Shown piece by piece: positions 55,220 to 63,661 of a stretch of 64,000 nucleotides of DNA. Within the stretch, counting starts at the first letter, position 1. Each line of letters opens with the position of its first letter. Under the pieces are notes generated by a model that was given only the letters and a program-made list of their open reading frames with translations, was not told the DNA's origin and did no database searches. The translations under genes and the position numbers were made by a program. This DNA comes from Bacteroides faecichinchillae JCM 17102 (GTDB taxonomy: Bacteria > Bacteroidota > Bacteroidia > Bacteroidales > Bacteroidaceae), in assembly GCF_000614145.1 (NCBI RefSeq), contig NZ_BAKK01000008.1, positions 1 through 64,000 of the forward strand, given 5' to 3'.

Positions 55220-55684
55220 ATGTCAGTAAATAAAGTGATATTATTAGGAAATGTAGGACAAGATCCGAAAGTGAAATACTTTGATACGGGATCGGCTGTG
55301 GCTACTTTCCCTTTGGCTACAACAGATCGTGCTTATACGTTGGCAAATGGAACTCAGGTTCCCGAAAGAACAGAATGGCATAATATCGTAGCTTCGAACC
55401 GTTTAGCCGAAATTGTAGATAAATATGTGCATAAAGGTGATAAGTTATATCTGGAAGGAAAGATAAGGACTCGTTCTTATAGTGACCAGTCAGGAGCGAT
55501 GCGTTATATCACCGAGGTTTATGTAGATAATATGGAAATGTTGAGCCCTAAAGGTGCTAACCCGGGTATGGGAACTTCTGCCGGACAACAAGCTGCTTCG
55601 GCGCAATCTAATCCTGTGCAACAGGCGCAACTTTCTCAGACACAATCCGCACAAGGTGGTTCGGCGGATGATTTACCGTTCTAA
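55220..55684 (+). CDS. ssb: Single-stranded DNA-binding protein
   Basis: 154 aa from ATG 55220 (a TTG at 55196 would add eight residues not typical of SSB). OB-fold: MSVNKVILLGNVGQDPKVKY, ERTEWHNIVASNRLAEIVDK and GDKLYLEGKIRTRSYSDQSG (in part). A Gln/Gly/Ser-rich linker leads to the acidic protein-interaction tip DDLPF. Located between mutY and gldE, a conserved order. A terminator follows. Confidence 0.94.
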   Translation: MSVNKVILLGNVGQDPKVKYFDTGSAVATFPLATTDRAYTLANGTQVPERTEWHNIVASNRLAEIVDKYVHKGDKLYLEGKIRTRSYSDQSGAMRYITEVYVDNMEMLSPKGANPGMGTSAGQQAASAQSNPVQQAQLSQTQSAQGGSADDLPF

Positions 55685-55695
55685 AATACTGTGAT

Positions 55696-55738
55696 AATGT
55701 GTCAATAAGTTGCATAAACTCATTGGCACATTATTTTT
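55696..55738 (+). terminator. Terminator after ssb
   Basis: AATGTGTCAAT (55696-55706) pairs with ATTGGCACATT (55722-55732) with one G-U pair, followed by ATTTTTTG. Confidence 0.8.
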
Positions 55739-55761
55739 TGTTTAATTAAAATATATATTCT

Positions 55762-57107
55762 TTGGACTCAGATGGTTATTTAAGCCAATTGGCTGACATT
55801 TTTAACGGTATTACCGTACACACTCCTTCTATCTCTGCTATTATAGCCATAGTGCTGGCAGGTATTCTTCTGCTTGCTTCTGGCTTTGCTTCGGCTTCTG
55901 AAATAGCTTTTTTCTCTCTTGGTCCTTCAGATCTGAATGATATTGAAGACCACAATCATCCTTCCGACAATAAGATCAGTGCACTTTTGAGTGATTCGGA
56001 ACGTTTGTTGGCAACTATCTTGATTACGAACAACTTTGTGAACGTAACGATTATTATGCTCTGCAACTTTTTCTTCATGAATGTGTTTTCTTTCCATTCT
56101 CCTTTTGCAGAGTTTTTGATATTGACTGTCATTCTTACATTCTTGTTATTGTTGTTTGGTGAGATTATGCCGAAAATTTATTCGGCACAGAAAACGTTGG
56201 CTTTCTGTCGTTTCTCTGCACCGGGAATTTATTTCCTTGAAAAGGTATTTCGTCTGGTTGCTTCTGTTTTGGTGCAGTCTACCACTTTTCTAAATAAACA
56301 TTTCGCAAAGAAGAATCATAATATTTCTGTCGATGAGCTTTCTCATGCTTTGGAACTTACGGATAAGGCCGAAATCTCGGAAGAAAACAATATTTTGGAA
56401 GGGATTATACGTTTTGGAGGTGAGACTGTAAAAGAGGTGATGACATCGCGTTTGGATATGTCGATTTGGATATTCGTACACCTTTTAAGGAGGTGATGCA
56501 ATGTATCATTGAGAATGCTTATTCGCGTATTCCTGTTTATTCCGGCTCAAGGGATAATATCAAGGGAGTACTTTATATAAAAGACCTTTTGCCACATGTT
56601 AATAAGGGAGATAATTTCCGTTGGCAGTCGTTGATTCGTCCGGCTTATTTTGTTCCTGAAACGAAGATGATCGATGATCTTTTACGTGATTTTCAGGCTA
56701 ATAAGATTCATATTGCTATTGTTGTAGATGAGTTTGGAGGAACTTCCGGTCTGGTGACGATGGAAGATATTATTGAGGAAATTGTTGGTGAGATCCACGA
56801 TGAATATGATGACGAAGAACGTACCTATGTGAAGTTGAATGATCATACTTGGGTGTTTGAGGCAAAGACTCAGCTGACAGACTTCTATAAAATTGCAAAA
56901 GTAGACGAGGATGAATTTGAAAAGGTAGTAGGGGATGCGGATACATTGGCTGGTATGTTGCTTGAAATTAAGGGAGAGTTTCCTGCACTGCATGAAAAAG
57001 TAACGTATCATCATTACGAGTTTGAAGTGTTGGAAATGGATAGTCGGCGTATCTTGAAAGTCAAATTCACGATCAATCCAGTAGAGAGTCAGAAGTCGAA
57101 AGAGTAG
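55762..57107 (+). CDS. gldE: GldE-like CNNM/CorC-type transmembrane CBS-domain protein (one frame disruption)
   Basis: N-terminal CNNM domain with three to four TM helices (ILLLASGFASASEIAFFSLGP; FLILTVILTFLLLLFGEIMPK), then a CBS pair (VKEVMTSRLDM; IPVYSGSRDNIKGVLYIKDLL; IVVDEFGGTSGLVTMEDIIE) and a C-terminal CorC-HlyC domain. The frame shifts at 56460: RLDM continues VDLDIRTPFKEVM only if a G is restored (ATGTCG for probable ATGGTCG). Restored length is 448 aa. Start is TTG 55762 as no ATG is in frame nearby. Position between ssb and a phosphopantetheinyl transferase matches the gldE neighbourhood in Bacteroidetes. Function in non-gliding Bacteroides is unknown; ion transport is suggested by the CNNM fold. 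Confidence 0.87.
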
Positions 57108-57108
57108 G

Positions 57109-57741
57109 ATGGCTTTATTTCTGCAACATAAGGAACGCTCTTGTCAGTGGGCAGTCTGGAAGATGGACGAAGGTATAGAGGAATTATTGAATCTTTTGCC
57201 TGTTTCGTTAAAAACAGAATATGAAAAAGAGATCCAACAGTTTACGTCTGAGCATCGGAGACAGGAATGGCTATCGGTTCGTGTTTTGTTATTTACCCTC
57301 CTGGAAGAGAAGAAGGAAATTGGATATAAATCCAGTGGTAAACCTTTTTTGGTAGACGGTTCCTTTTATATTAGTATTTCTCATACCAAAGGGTATGTAG
57401 CAGTCATCCTAAGTTCGGAAGTACTGGTGGGAATTGATATTGAACAGTATGGAAAACGTATTCACAAAGTCATCGATCGTTTTATACGTCCAGATGAACA
57501 GGTTGGTTCTTATCAAGGGGATATTACGTGGGGATTATTATTACATTGGTCAGCTAAAGAAACAGTTTTTAAATACATGAAAGATCCCGATGCTGACTTG
57601 CGGAAACTTTGTTTATCTCCTTTTATCCTCCAAAAGGAAGGACAGTTTCAGCTTCGGGAATATGTCACAGAACAGAAGCAACTGTTTGATGTGGGCTATC
57701 GCATTAATCCCGATTTTGTATTAACTTGGGTAGCCGGTTGA
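57109..57741 (+). CDS. 4'-Phosphopantetheinyl transferase superfamily protein
   Basis: This 210-aa cytoplasmic enzyme transfers phosphopantetheine from CoA to carrier proteins. Family motifs: SGKPFLVDGSFYISISHTKG, VGIDIEQYGKR (Asp, Glu for Mg) and WSAKETVFKYM (the WxxKE signature). Length is that of the Sfp/AcpT-like group. The start is 1 nt after the gldE stop (translational coupling). The carrier-protein substrate cannot be read. Confidence 0.88.
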   Translation: MALFLQHKERSCQWAVWKMDEGIEELLNLLPVSLKTEYEKEIQQFTSEHRRQEWLSVRVLLFTLLEEKKEIGYKSSGKPFLVDGSFYISISHTKGYVAVILSSEVLVGIDIEQYGKRIHKVIDRFIRPDEQVGSYQGDITWGLLLHWSAKETVFKYMKDPDADLRKLCLSPFILQKEGQFQLREYVTEQKQLFDVGYRINPDFVLTWVAG

Positions 57742-57803
57742 TTGGGGCATTTCTATCTTTTATACAGATTTCTGCATGCTGCTATAGTTTCAGTTGATAA
57801 AAT

Positions 57804-57840
57804 GAAAAAAGCCAGAGTCTCTTTTTGAAAAACTCAGGTT
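57804..57840 (-). terminator. Terminator of the cobalamin-regulated operon
   Basis: Minus strand: CCTGAGT and ACTCTGG arms (one mismatch) followed by TTTTTT. Located between the convergent phosphopantetheinyl transferase and surface lipoprotein genes. Confidence 0.6.
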
Positions 57841-57862
57841 TATCTTGTGTTATATATTTTTT

Positions 57863-58717
57863 TTAAAATGCTTTGAAACCTGCTACTTCGGTAGAGACTT
57901 CACCAATTACTCCTGCATTTTTTAGAATTGCACTTTGTACTTTCACAAAATGAATACTTTCCAATTGCACCGGATCACCGTTCGAATCAACGGCATTGTC
58001 TAGATCGAATTGGTTGTAACGGTAATTTCCATATTCGTCTTTAGCAATATCTTTTCCCCAATTATCAGCATACCCTTCTCCAAAATCCTTGTTATGCCAT
58101 TCTCCTTCAACTTGTTCAGTACGTGGTTCAAGCTTACTTCCAGTTAATGTGTATGAACTAGTTTTGATCCAATTGGGATAATACATTTGTTTATGGAATT
58201 GAGGAAGGTGTGTGATCGTACCTGATTCTCCTTGATTGTCTTCCCAAGGAATATCTCCTATTTCGTCAGGTCTGTAATATGTTACTGAATAGTCGCGAGT
58301 CGTTTCATCGCTTCCATTCAATTCATACCAAACGTCGTCTGCTTTTCCGTTACCGTTATCATCTCTTGATACCCATACGATCCCTGGTTCGGAACTGCCG
58401 GAAAATGGGTTACCAATAATTGCAAAGTCATATCCTTTACGGTTCTTGATTTCTTTTGGCATTTTTACTGTTATATAACCTCCAAATGCTCCTAAAGAAA
58501 CAAATCCTTTCTTTTTGAAACGCTCTTCTGCATAGGTGTTTGCTTCATCCATTGTTTGGCAATTGTATCCATCGTTGATAAACTGTCCCGGTGCAGGACA
58601 ATACTCTAATACTTTTAGTTCTCCATCGTTGTTGTTTGGAAGAAGTTCGTCATGATCGTTTCCACATGAAGAAAATATAGTAGCTATGATAGCTAAAATA
58701 TACCAATGTTTTTTCAT
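57863..58717 (-). CDS. Surface lipoprotein of a B12-responsive operon
   Basis: 284 aa, lipobox FSSC (Cys18). Segments VSLGAFGGYITVKMP, YDFAIIGNPFSGSSEPGIVW and RDDNGNGKADDVWYELNGS (an Asp-rich, calcium-site-like loop) are typical of a Bacteroides cell-surface protein family that occurs in cobalamin-regulated loci. Third gene in the operon, 13 nt after the second propeller gene; transcription starts from the cobalamin riboswitch. It may help catch corrinoids at the surface; no direct evidence in the sequence. Confidence 0.75.
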   Translation of the reverse strand: MKKHWYILAIIATIFSSCGNDHDELLPNNNDGELKVLEYCPAPGQFINDGYNCQTMDEANTYAEERFKKKGFVSLGAFGGYITVKMPKEIKNRKGYDFAIIGNPFSGSSEPGIVWVSRDDNGNGKADDVWYELNGSDETTRDYSVTYYRPDEIGDIPWEDNQGESGTITHLPQFHKQMYYPNWIKTSSYTLTGSKLEPRTEQVEGEWHNKDFGEGYADNWGKDIAKDEYGNYRYNQFDLDNAVDSNGDPVQLESIHFVKVQSAILKNAGVIGEVSTEVAGFKAF

Positions 58718-58730
58718 AATTTATATCTGT

Positions 58731-60071
58731 TTAATTATTAAATATTATGTGAGATGGAACATTTTTACCACAATCAATGGAGTTAATTTGTTCTCCATCT
58801 TTGTTATAAATGACAATTTTATAATCTTCCCATTGTTCACCATAGATGGCGTATAGTTCGCCAGTCTTCTGGTTTAACTGTAAAGTAGTGGCAATTGGTA
58901 ATCCGGATTCATCGGCTGAGATGAAAGGTTCTTTGATAGAGTTGGGATCACCAATGATATATTTATAAATGCAATTGTCAGCAGACGCAATATAAATGAT
59001 ACCCTCCGTTTCTGATACAACCATACCAACTGTGGGGCTTGACCAATACGGACCTTTTGCCGGTTTAAAATTGATAGGAGTTTTTTGTACTGTAAAGTTT
59101 TTGTCGATTTGAACAATACTACAACCTTCGTCCGTTGATTCAAGTGTGTATATGTTGCCATCCTTTGCTTGTACAAAATTTATTTTCTGATTCTGTATTA
59201 TATCAAGTCCCGGTTCTATAGTTAAAGGCATTTCGTTTTCTTTAGCAGCCAACAGGTCACTTACATTATAACATTTAACTTGGGAGGGCTCTCCATAAGT
59301 ATCGTTCACCAGAACTTTTCCATTATATACAATTCCATTGAATAGGCTATAAGAACTGTTCTTTGTAAGGCTGACACTGCTTAGAGATTTAAGATTGATA
59401 CGTCGTATTCCATCTCCTCCTGCCAGTGCATATTGGTCATTCAGTATGATCATACCATGCAAATGAGTTCCAATCGTTGCCGATTTCTCATAGTAGAGAG
59501 TTTTCGAATCAACAATAAAAAGGTGCTCTGCATTAGTCGTGTTACTATTGTTTAGAATATATAACTTTCCATTATTGCTACAAACACTAGGCTTATCGGC
59601 TCCTAACTTTTTACCGGCATTTAAAGAACTATAACAATCTTCATATTTTACTTTCTTTTCTGCATCATAGAAGTTAAAAGTATCATCGATATAGAGGAAT
59701 CCTTTTGAGAAATCATGATTAGATTTGAAACTTGTAGTCATTTCTACCTTACCATATTCGTTGCTGATAATACAAGTTAGATTAGCACGACAAGGCTTAT
59801 CAACCTTATAGCTGAAAGTGTTTTCGTTGGAGTATTCTTCTCCATTGATAAGCCAAGAGTAAGTAGCATTTTCCGGATTGAGTAACTCCGGAGTAATTTC
59901 CAATGTTTCTCCCATGTTCAGAACCTGATTTTCTGTAGGAAATGTTCCTTTCAATACATTAGGGTAATGTGCCAGATTGTTGAGGTGTAAATCTTCGCAG
60001 TCATCGTTGCTGCATGAGGCAAAACCTATGGATACACATACCATCAATAAAATTGAATGTAATCTATTCAT
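58731..60071 (-). CDS. DUF5074/YncE-like beta-propeller lipoprotein (BtuG-like), copy 2
   Basis: 446 aa, lipobox FASC. An Ig/PKD-like domain (residues about 35-115: NMGETLEITPELLNPENATYSW in part) is followed by a beta-propeller (SKGFLYIDDTFNFYD, NGKLYILNNSNTTNAEHLFIVD, IYIASADNCIYKYIIGD). It shares the layout and opening (CSNDDCEDLHLNNLAHYPN) with the next gene upstream, so the two are paralogues. Control by a cobalamin riboswitch and the propeller fold recall BtuG, the surface B12-binding lipoprotein of Bacteroides; assignment by context. Spacing to the upstream gene is 18 nt. Confidence 0.78.
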   Translation of the reverse strand: MNRLHSILLMVCVSIGFASCSNDDCEDLHLNNLAHYPNVLKGTFPTENQVLNMGETLEITPELLNPENATYSWLINGEEYSNENTFSYKVDKPCRANLTCIISNEYGKVEMTTSFKSNHDFSKGFLYIDDTFNFYDAEKKVKYEDCYSSLNAGKKLGADKPSVCSNNGKLYILNNSNTTNAEHLFIVDSKTLYYEKSATIGTHLHGMIILNDQYALAGGDGIRRINLKSLSSVSLTKNSSYSLFNGIVYNGKVLVNDTYGEPSQVKCYNVSDLLAAKENEMPLTIEPGLDIIQNQKINFVQAKDGNIYTLESTDEGCSIVQIDKNFTVQKTPINFKPAKGPYWSSPTVGMVVSETEGIIYIASADNCIYKYIIGDPNSIKEPFISADESGLPIATTLQLNQKTGELYAIYGEQWEDYKIVIYNKDGEQINSIDCGKNVPSHIIFNN

Positions 60072-60089
60072 TATTTTCTGTTTTTGCGA

Positions 60090-61469
60090 TTAATTGAAAA
60101 TGAATGTAGCGGGGAAGAAGTATCCGTCATAAGCTACTTCTGATATTTTTTCTCCGGTTTTAGCGTTAAATCTTACTATTAGGTTTTTCTGATAATCTTC
60201 AGTCAGATAATTTGCTAATAATTCATTTGTTTTAGAGTTAATGCGAATACTTGCACCATAGAAGTTATATCCTTCCTTAGTATAGTTAATGAAAGCTTCC
60301 GAAGGAGCAGGATCATTAAAAGTTGCTTTGTATATGCTTCCGCCAGCAATATAGTAGAATGTACCATCAGGAGTACCACAGAAATTGGCTTCCCTATAAC
60401 TTCCAAAAGAGGAAGGTATATAGTTACTATGAATTGCTTTTTTTTCTATTTCCCAATTTGAGTTGATTTTTACCAGATTGTTTTCTATATTTTCTTTAAT
60501 TGTTTCCATTGTGTATAGATCCTTACCACATTGGACAAAGCGAGTACCTCCAGTTGTTTTTATATCTAATGTTTCGAATGGGAACTGGTTCTGCCAATTG
60601 TATTGAGAGAGGTCGCCACATAAAGTTTCAATATCAATAACATATATTTTTTGCCCTTTTACATTGAGCAGCAATTTATTATTGTAGACTATTCCACTTC
60701 CACAACCTCCCCAGCTGCTGCCTGTAGAGATTCCTACGGCTTCGAATGTATTTAGATCTACTCGATAGAAATCTCCATTGGCTGTTATTACACCGTAGCG
60801 GTCATTGATTCCAATAAATTCATAAGCTTGTCTATTATTAGGTAACAAATGCCCTATATTTTTCTCTACATAGAGTGTTTTAGGATCCATAATCACCAAT
60901 TGATTATTTTCTTTAGAGCAAACATATAATTTTCCATTCCACAATGTCGCTGATTGTGTAGTGACTCCTAAAACATCACCGAAATTTTGATTTTTATAAC
61001 ACCAATGGTCTATATTATTAGTCTGGTAATTATAAAATGAAATACTTCCTGTTCCATGTCCAAACCATCCTTCGTTAATTACGAAGCAACCTTTTGAATA
61101 GTCAGCTCCGGGGACAATCACTTTATTTTCCAAAGTTACCTTTCCGAGATCATTGCTAAGTTCCAGTACTACTTTTGTGCGGGTGGGGCGCTTGGCATGG
61201 AAAGTGAATGAAGGGTCTGTAGATATATCCTCACCATTCTGATACCATTGATAGTATATGTCTAATGGGCTACTTGCTTTGGGAGAATATTCATATAGCT
61301 CCCCGACATTGAGAGTTAGATTTTTTTCAGGAAAAGTTCCTTCTTTAAGAGTTGGCAATCCTTGTAATTTATCGATGTGGTCGAGATCACAATCATCGTT
61401 GGAACAAGCTGCAATGACAAGCACTGTAGCCAGGCATAGAAACGATTTAAATAGTTTTTTAAAGTTCAT
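60090..61469 (-). CDS. DUF5074/YncE-like beta-propeller lipoprotein (BtuG-like), copy 1
   Basis: 459 aa, lipobox IAAC (Cys22) then SNDDCDLDHIDKLQGLP. Ig/PKD-like domain about 45-115, then a propeller beginning KGCFVINEGWFGHGTGSISF, with NGKLYVCSKENNQLVIMDPK and FYRVDLNTFEAVG strands. First gene after the cobalamin riboswitch (terminator ends 57 nt before the start codon), so it is the most directly B12-controlled. BtuG-like surface corrinoid binding is the best inference. No BtuB receptor is encoded beside it. Confidence 0.8.
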   Translation of the reverse strand: MNFKKLFKSFLCLATVLVIAACSNDDCDLDHIDKLQGLPTLKEGTFPEKNLTLNVGELYEYSPKASSPLDIYYQWYQNGEDISTDPSFTFHAKRPTRTKVVLELSNDLGKVTLENKVIVPGADYSKGCFVINEGWFGHGTGSISFYNYQTNNIDHWCYKNQNFGDVLGVTTQSATLWNGKLYVCSKENNQLVIMDPKTLYVEKNIGHLLPNNRQAYEFIGINDRYGVITANGDFYRVDLNTFEAVGISTGSSWGGCGSGIVYNNKLLLNVKGQKIYVIDIETLCGDLSQYNWQNQFPFETLDIKTTGGTRFVQCGKDLYTMETIKENIENNLVKINSNWEIEKKAIHSNYIPSSFGSYREANFCGTPDGTFYYIAGGSIYKATFNDPAPSEAFINYTKEGYNFYGASIRINSKTNELLANYLTEDYQKNLIVRFNAKTGEKISEVAYDGYFFPATFIFN

Positions 61470-61525
61470 ATTTTATTTATTAAAAAAATGCTTGTAAATA
61501 CAATCCATAATACATTCTTCATAAA

Positions 61526-61558
61526 AGTGTCCGGGCGAAATCCCTTCGACCGGACACG
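61526..61558 (-). terminator. Riboswitch expression platform: intrinsic terminator
   Basis: In the transcript GTGTCCGG (plus 61550-61557) pairs with CCGGACAC (plus 61527-61534), with an inner CGAA/TTCG stem, followed by TTTTATG. It lies between the aptamer and the first gene, so cobalamin binding probably causes termination here. Confidence 0.8.
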
Positions 61559-61684
61559 CATAATAAACTTGGCAGAGTTTATCTTTACTACATACTTTCT
61601 CTGAATCAGAGTGGTGAATGAAATGATAGACGAATGGTCCGGTTCATTAGATTCAACGCTTTTTCCTCGAAAGCAGTGAAATAG

Positions 61685-61865
61685 GTTACATGGCAGGTCT
61701 TCTGACTTATTCCTGTTGTGAACGCCTTCCCGGAAAATTATCCAGTGGCTCATGAGTTCAGTTGCTCACAACATAATATATGGAACTTACAGCAGCGGGA
61801 CTGTTCAGGATTTACACCTGATTCCCTTTTAATCGCTTCCCTCGTATGAGAGTTGCAAACCAATG
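61685..61865 (-). promoter_or_regulatory. Cobalamin riboswitch
   Basis: Read on the minus strand, the conserved core elements appear in order: GGGAATCAGGTG, AAATCC, CAGTCCCGCTGCTGTAA, the B12-box region GCCACTGG, CCGGGAAGGCG, then AGTCAGAAGACCTGCC. This is the AdoCbl-type cobalamin aptamer. The downstream terminator provides the switch. It controls the three lipoprotein genes 61469-57863, which would be repressed when corrinoid is plentiful. Confidence 0.92.
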
Positions 61866-61870
61866 CAGGA

Positions 61871-61902
61871 CAAAGATAGGTAGTTTCTTTTTCTTATGCA
61901 AG
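61871..61902 (-). promoter_or_regulatory. Promoter of the cobalamin-regulated operon
   Basis: Minus strand TATCTTTG (plus 61871-61878) is a perfect -7; CTTG (plus 61899-61902) lies 20 nt upstream as a near -33. The predicted start (about 61864) coincides with the 5' edge of the riboswitch. Confidence 0.75.
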
Positions 61903-61925
61903 AAAGAAAGGAAGGGAATTTAAAT

Positions 61926-61977
61926 AATCTGATTATCCGTTCTTTTAATGCTGGGATAAGTAACGGATAATCAGATT
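61926..61977 (-). terminator. Terminator of the DUF5106/thioredoxin gene
   Basis: A perfect 15-bp stem (AATCTGATTATCCGT 61926-61940, complement 61963-61977), directly after the stop at 61983, followed by ATTTAAATT on the minus strand. Confidence 0.85.
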
Positions 61978-61982
61978 GTATT

Positions 61983-62923
61983 TTATGAATGGAGGGTTAA
62001 AAATTCTTCAATAGCTTGTGCTGTAGCATCTTTCAATAATACGGTTTTCTCTTTGTCAATGAGGTAAAGAGTAGGGATTGCTTTTAAATCGTAGATTTGC
62101 TCTTCTTTGATGGTGAATTTTTTATCATAAGCATTGATCCATTCTTTAGGAAATTCACTCAAATGTTTTCTCCATTCATCAAGTTCCTCATCTGGATAAA
62201 GAGAAAGTAGTATCAGTTTCTTTTCTTTCAGAAGTTTGTTGATGATAGGAGCATTCTTTAGTTGCCCGATCATTTCAGAACATGCGTGGCAACCGGGGTT
62301 GTTGATGAACAATAAGATGTAATCGGCATTAAGCTTATAGAGATTACCTTGTGCACCGGAAGCAACGTGTATGTAAAATCAAGTGCTTTTGTTCCGATAC
62401 GGTTTTTGAGGGCCAGTTCCAAACGAGCTTTTGGACGTATCTTTTCTGTTTCATTCAGTATGGGTGAGGCGATCATTGCTTCAAGCACAGGAATATAAAA
62501 TTCTTCGTTGCGTAACGGAGAATTAGGATCATATAAATATTTGTCGGCTAAATCTGTGATATAAAAAAATACTTTTTTATTTGCGTTCGTCTGTTCAATG
62601 GTCTTTCGGATAGCTTCATGAGCAGTTGTTAAAGGTACATGATTAAGGATATCACAATAATCAGCCCATGCTTGTTCTGTGATGTCAGGATGATGAATAT
62701 AATTTGTATCGGTAAAATTTACGTTATCCCAATAATGTTTTACCAGAAAGTCTGCACGTTGTTCCGGATCTGTCATCATTTGTGGAATGGAGGGCAAAGT
62801 GAAGGATTTAATGGTATCTTGTGGTATTTCATTCTTGTTTTGACTGGAAGCGTTCCCACTTTTGCAGGAAGTGCAAAGAAGAAAAAAACAAAGAATGGAA
62901 AGAAAGTTTATATTCAATTTCAT
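61983..62923 (-). CDS. DUF5106/thioredoxin-fold lipoprotein (one frame disruption)
   Basis: Lipoprotein (lipobox CTSC) with an N-terminal helical DUF5106-type part (FTLPSIPQMMTDPEQRADFLV, HYWDNVNFTDTNY) and a C-terminal thioredoxin fold carrying a CxxC motif, FINNPGCHACSEM, and the cis-proline region KAIPTLYLID. The frame shifts near 62363: DFTYTL continues ASGAQGNLYKLNADY only if a G is restored (TTGCTTC for probable TTGGCTTC). Restored length is 313 aa. CxxC suggests a periplasmic disulfide reductase. Monocistronic, with a strong promoter. Confidence 0.85.
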
Positions 62924-62967
62924 AACTTACTGTTTTTACGTTGAACTTTACATCATATACGTTGAGA

Positions 62968-62998
62968 CAAAGATAGCTTCCTTTTTACTTTCTTCAAA
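62968..62998 (-). promoter_or_regulatory. Promoter of the DUF5106/thioredoxin gene
   Basis: Minus strand TATCTTTG (plus 62968-62975) and TTTG (plus 62995-62998) with 19-nt spacing: a full consensus match, starting about 40 nt before the ATG. Confidence 0.75.
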
Positions 62999-63202
62999 GA
63001 ATTTTCAGAAAAGAATATTCCAGATATAAGAATGAATTAGGCTGAAAATGTGCTGTTTTTAAGAAATCTCTTCAATTTATTGATGGTTTGGTAAATGAAT
63101 TAGAAAAGAAATTGTATAAATGAGTGTAATAATATGCAGAAAGTCGGTTTGTTTTGTATGTTACTGCACAGAATATGCAATTAATAGTGTCACTATAAGT
63201 TA

Positions 63203-63268
63203 TGTTTCTCACCGACGAACACTCTGTTTCTCACTGATGAACACATTGTTTGTCGGTAATGAACATTC
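63203..63268 (+). repeat. Three degenerate tandem 22-bp repeats
   Basis: Units 63203-63224, 63225-63246 and 63247-63268 each begin TGTTT and contain GAACA near the end; units 1 and 2 share 18 of 22 bases, units 2 and 3 share 15. A fourth partial copy (GTTTCTTGG) follows. They lie in the gene-free interval 62924-63661, whose other contents are the promoter at 62968-62998 and a short broken ORF. Confidence 0.65.
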
Positions 63269-63425
63269 AGTTTCTTGGTAAACTAGTTATAATGTGAGAA
63301 AATCTATCTGTTTTTAGTCTGGTTTACTTTTTATTGAAGGTAGATGTAAATTGATAAAATGGAGTGAAATGCAGTCTATGTCGTTCTAAAAAATTATATT
63401 GACAAGTGAATATAATCGTTTTGAT

Positions 63426-63605
63426 ATGAATAAAGTCTTAGGTGTAGAAAAATGAAATTTACTATTGGTGAATGCCAGTGATTTTCTGTTTACTTCGGAA
63501 ACTCCGCTAGATTTATTCATTTATAGATTGATTAAATATCCCGTTTTTAAGGATGATCTATTTTATATCATTAATAAGTCTAAGAGTATCGATAAAAAGG
63601 AATAA
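63426..63605 (+). pseudogene. Possible short ORF interrupted by one in-frame stop
   Basis: From ATG 63426 a 60-codon frame runs to TAA 63603-63605 with a single TGA at codon 10 (63453-63455). The product would start MNKVLGVEK and, after the stop, read NLLLVNASDFLFTSETPLD and so on, ending KSIDKKE. The composition is protein-like, but no family is recognised and chance cannot be excluded in AT-rich DNA. Confidence 0.3.
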
Positions 63606-63661
63606 GTCGATTCATTGTTTCGATTCTAATCTATTGGTCATCTCGTAGACTTATATAATGT

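Noticed and set aside
61466..61753. 95-codon minus-strand frame
   Set aside because: It overlaps the cobalamin riboswitch and its terminator; conserved RNA elements explain the sequence better.
63203..63268. CRISPR array
   Set aside because: The units are contiguous and degenerate, with no unique spacers and no cas genes.
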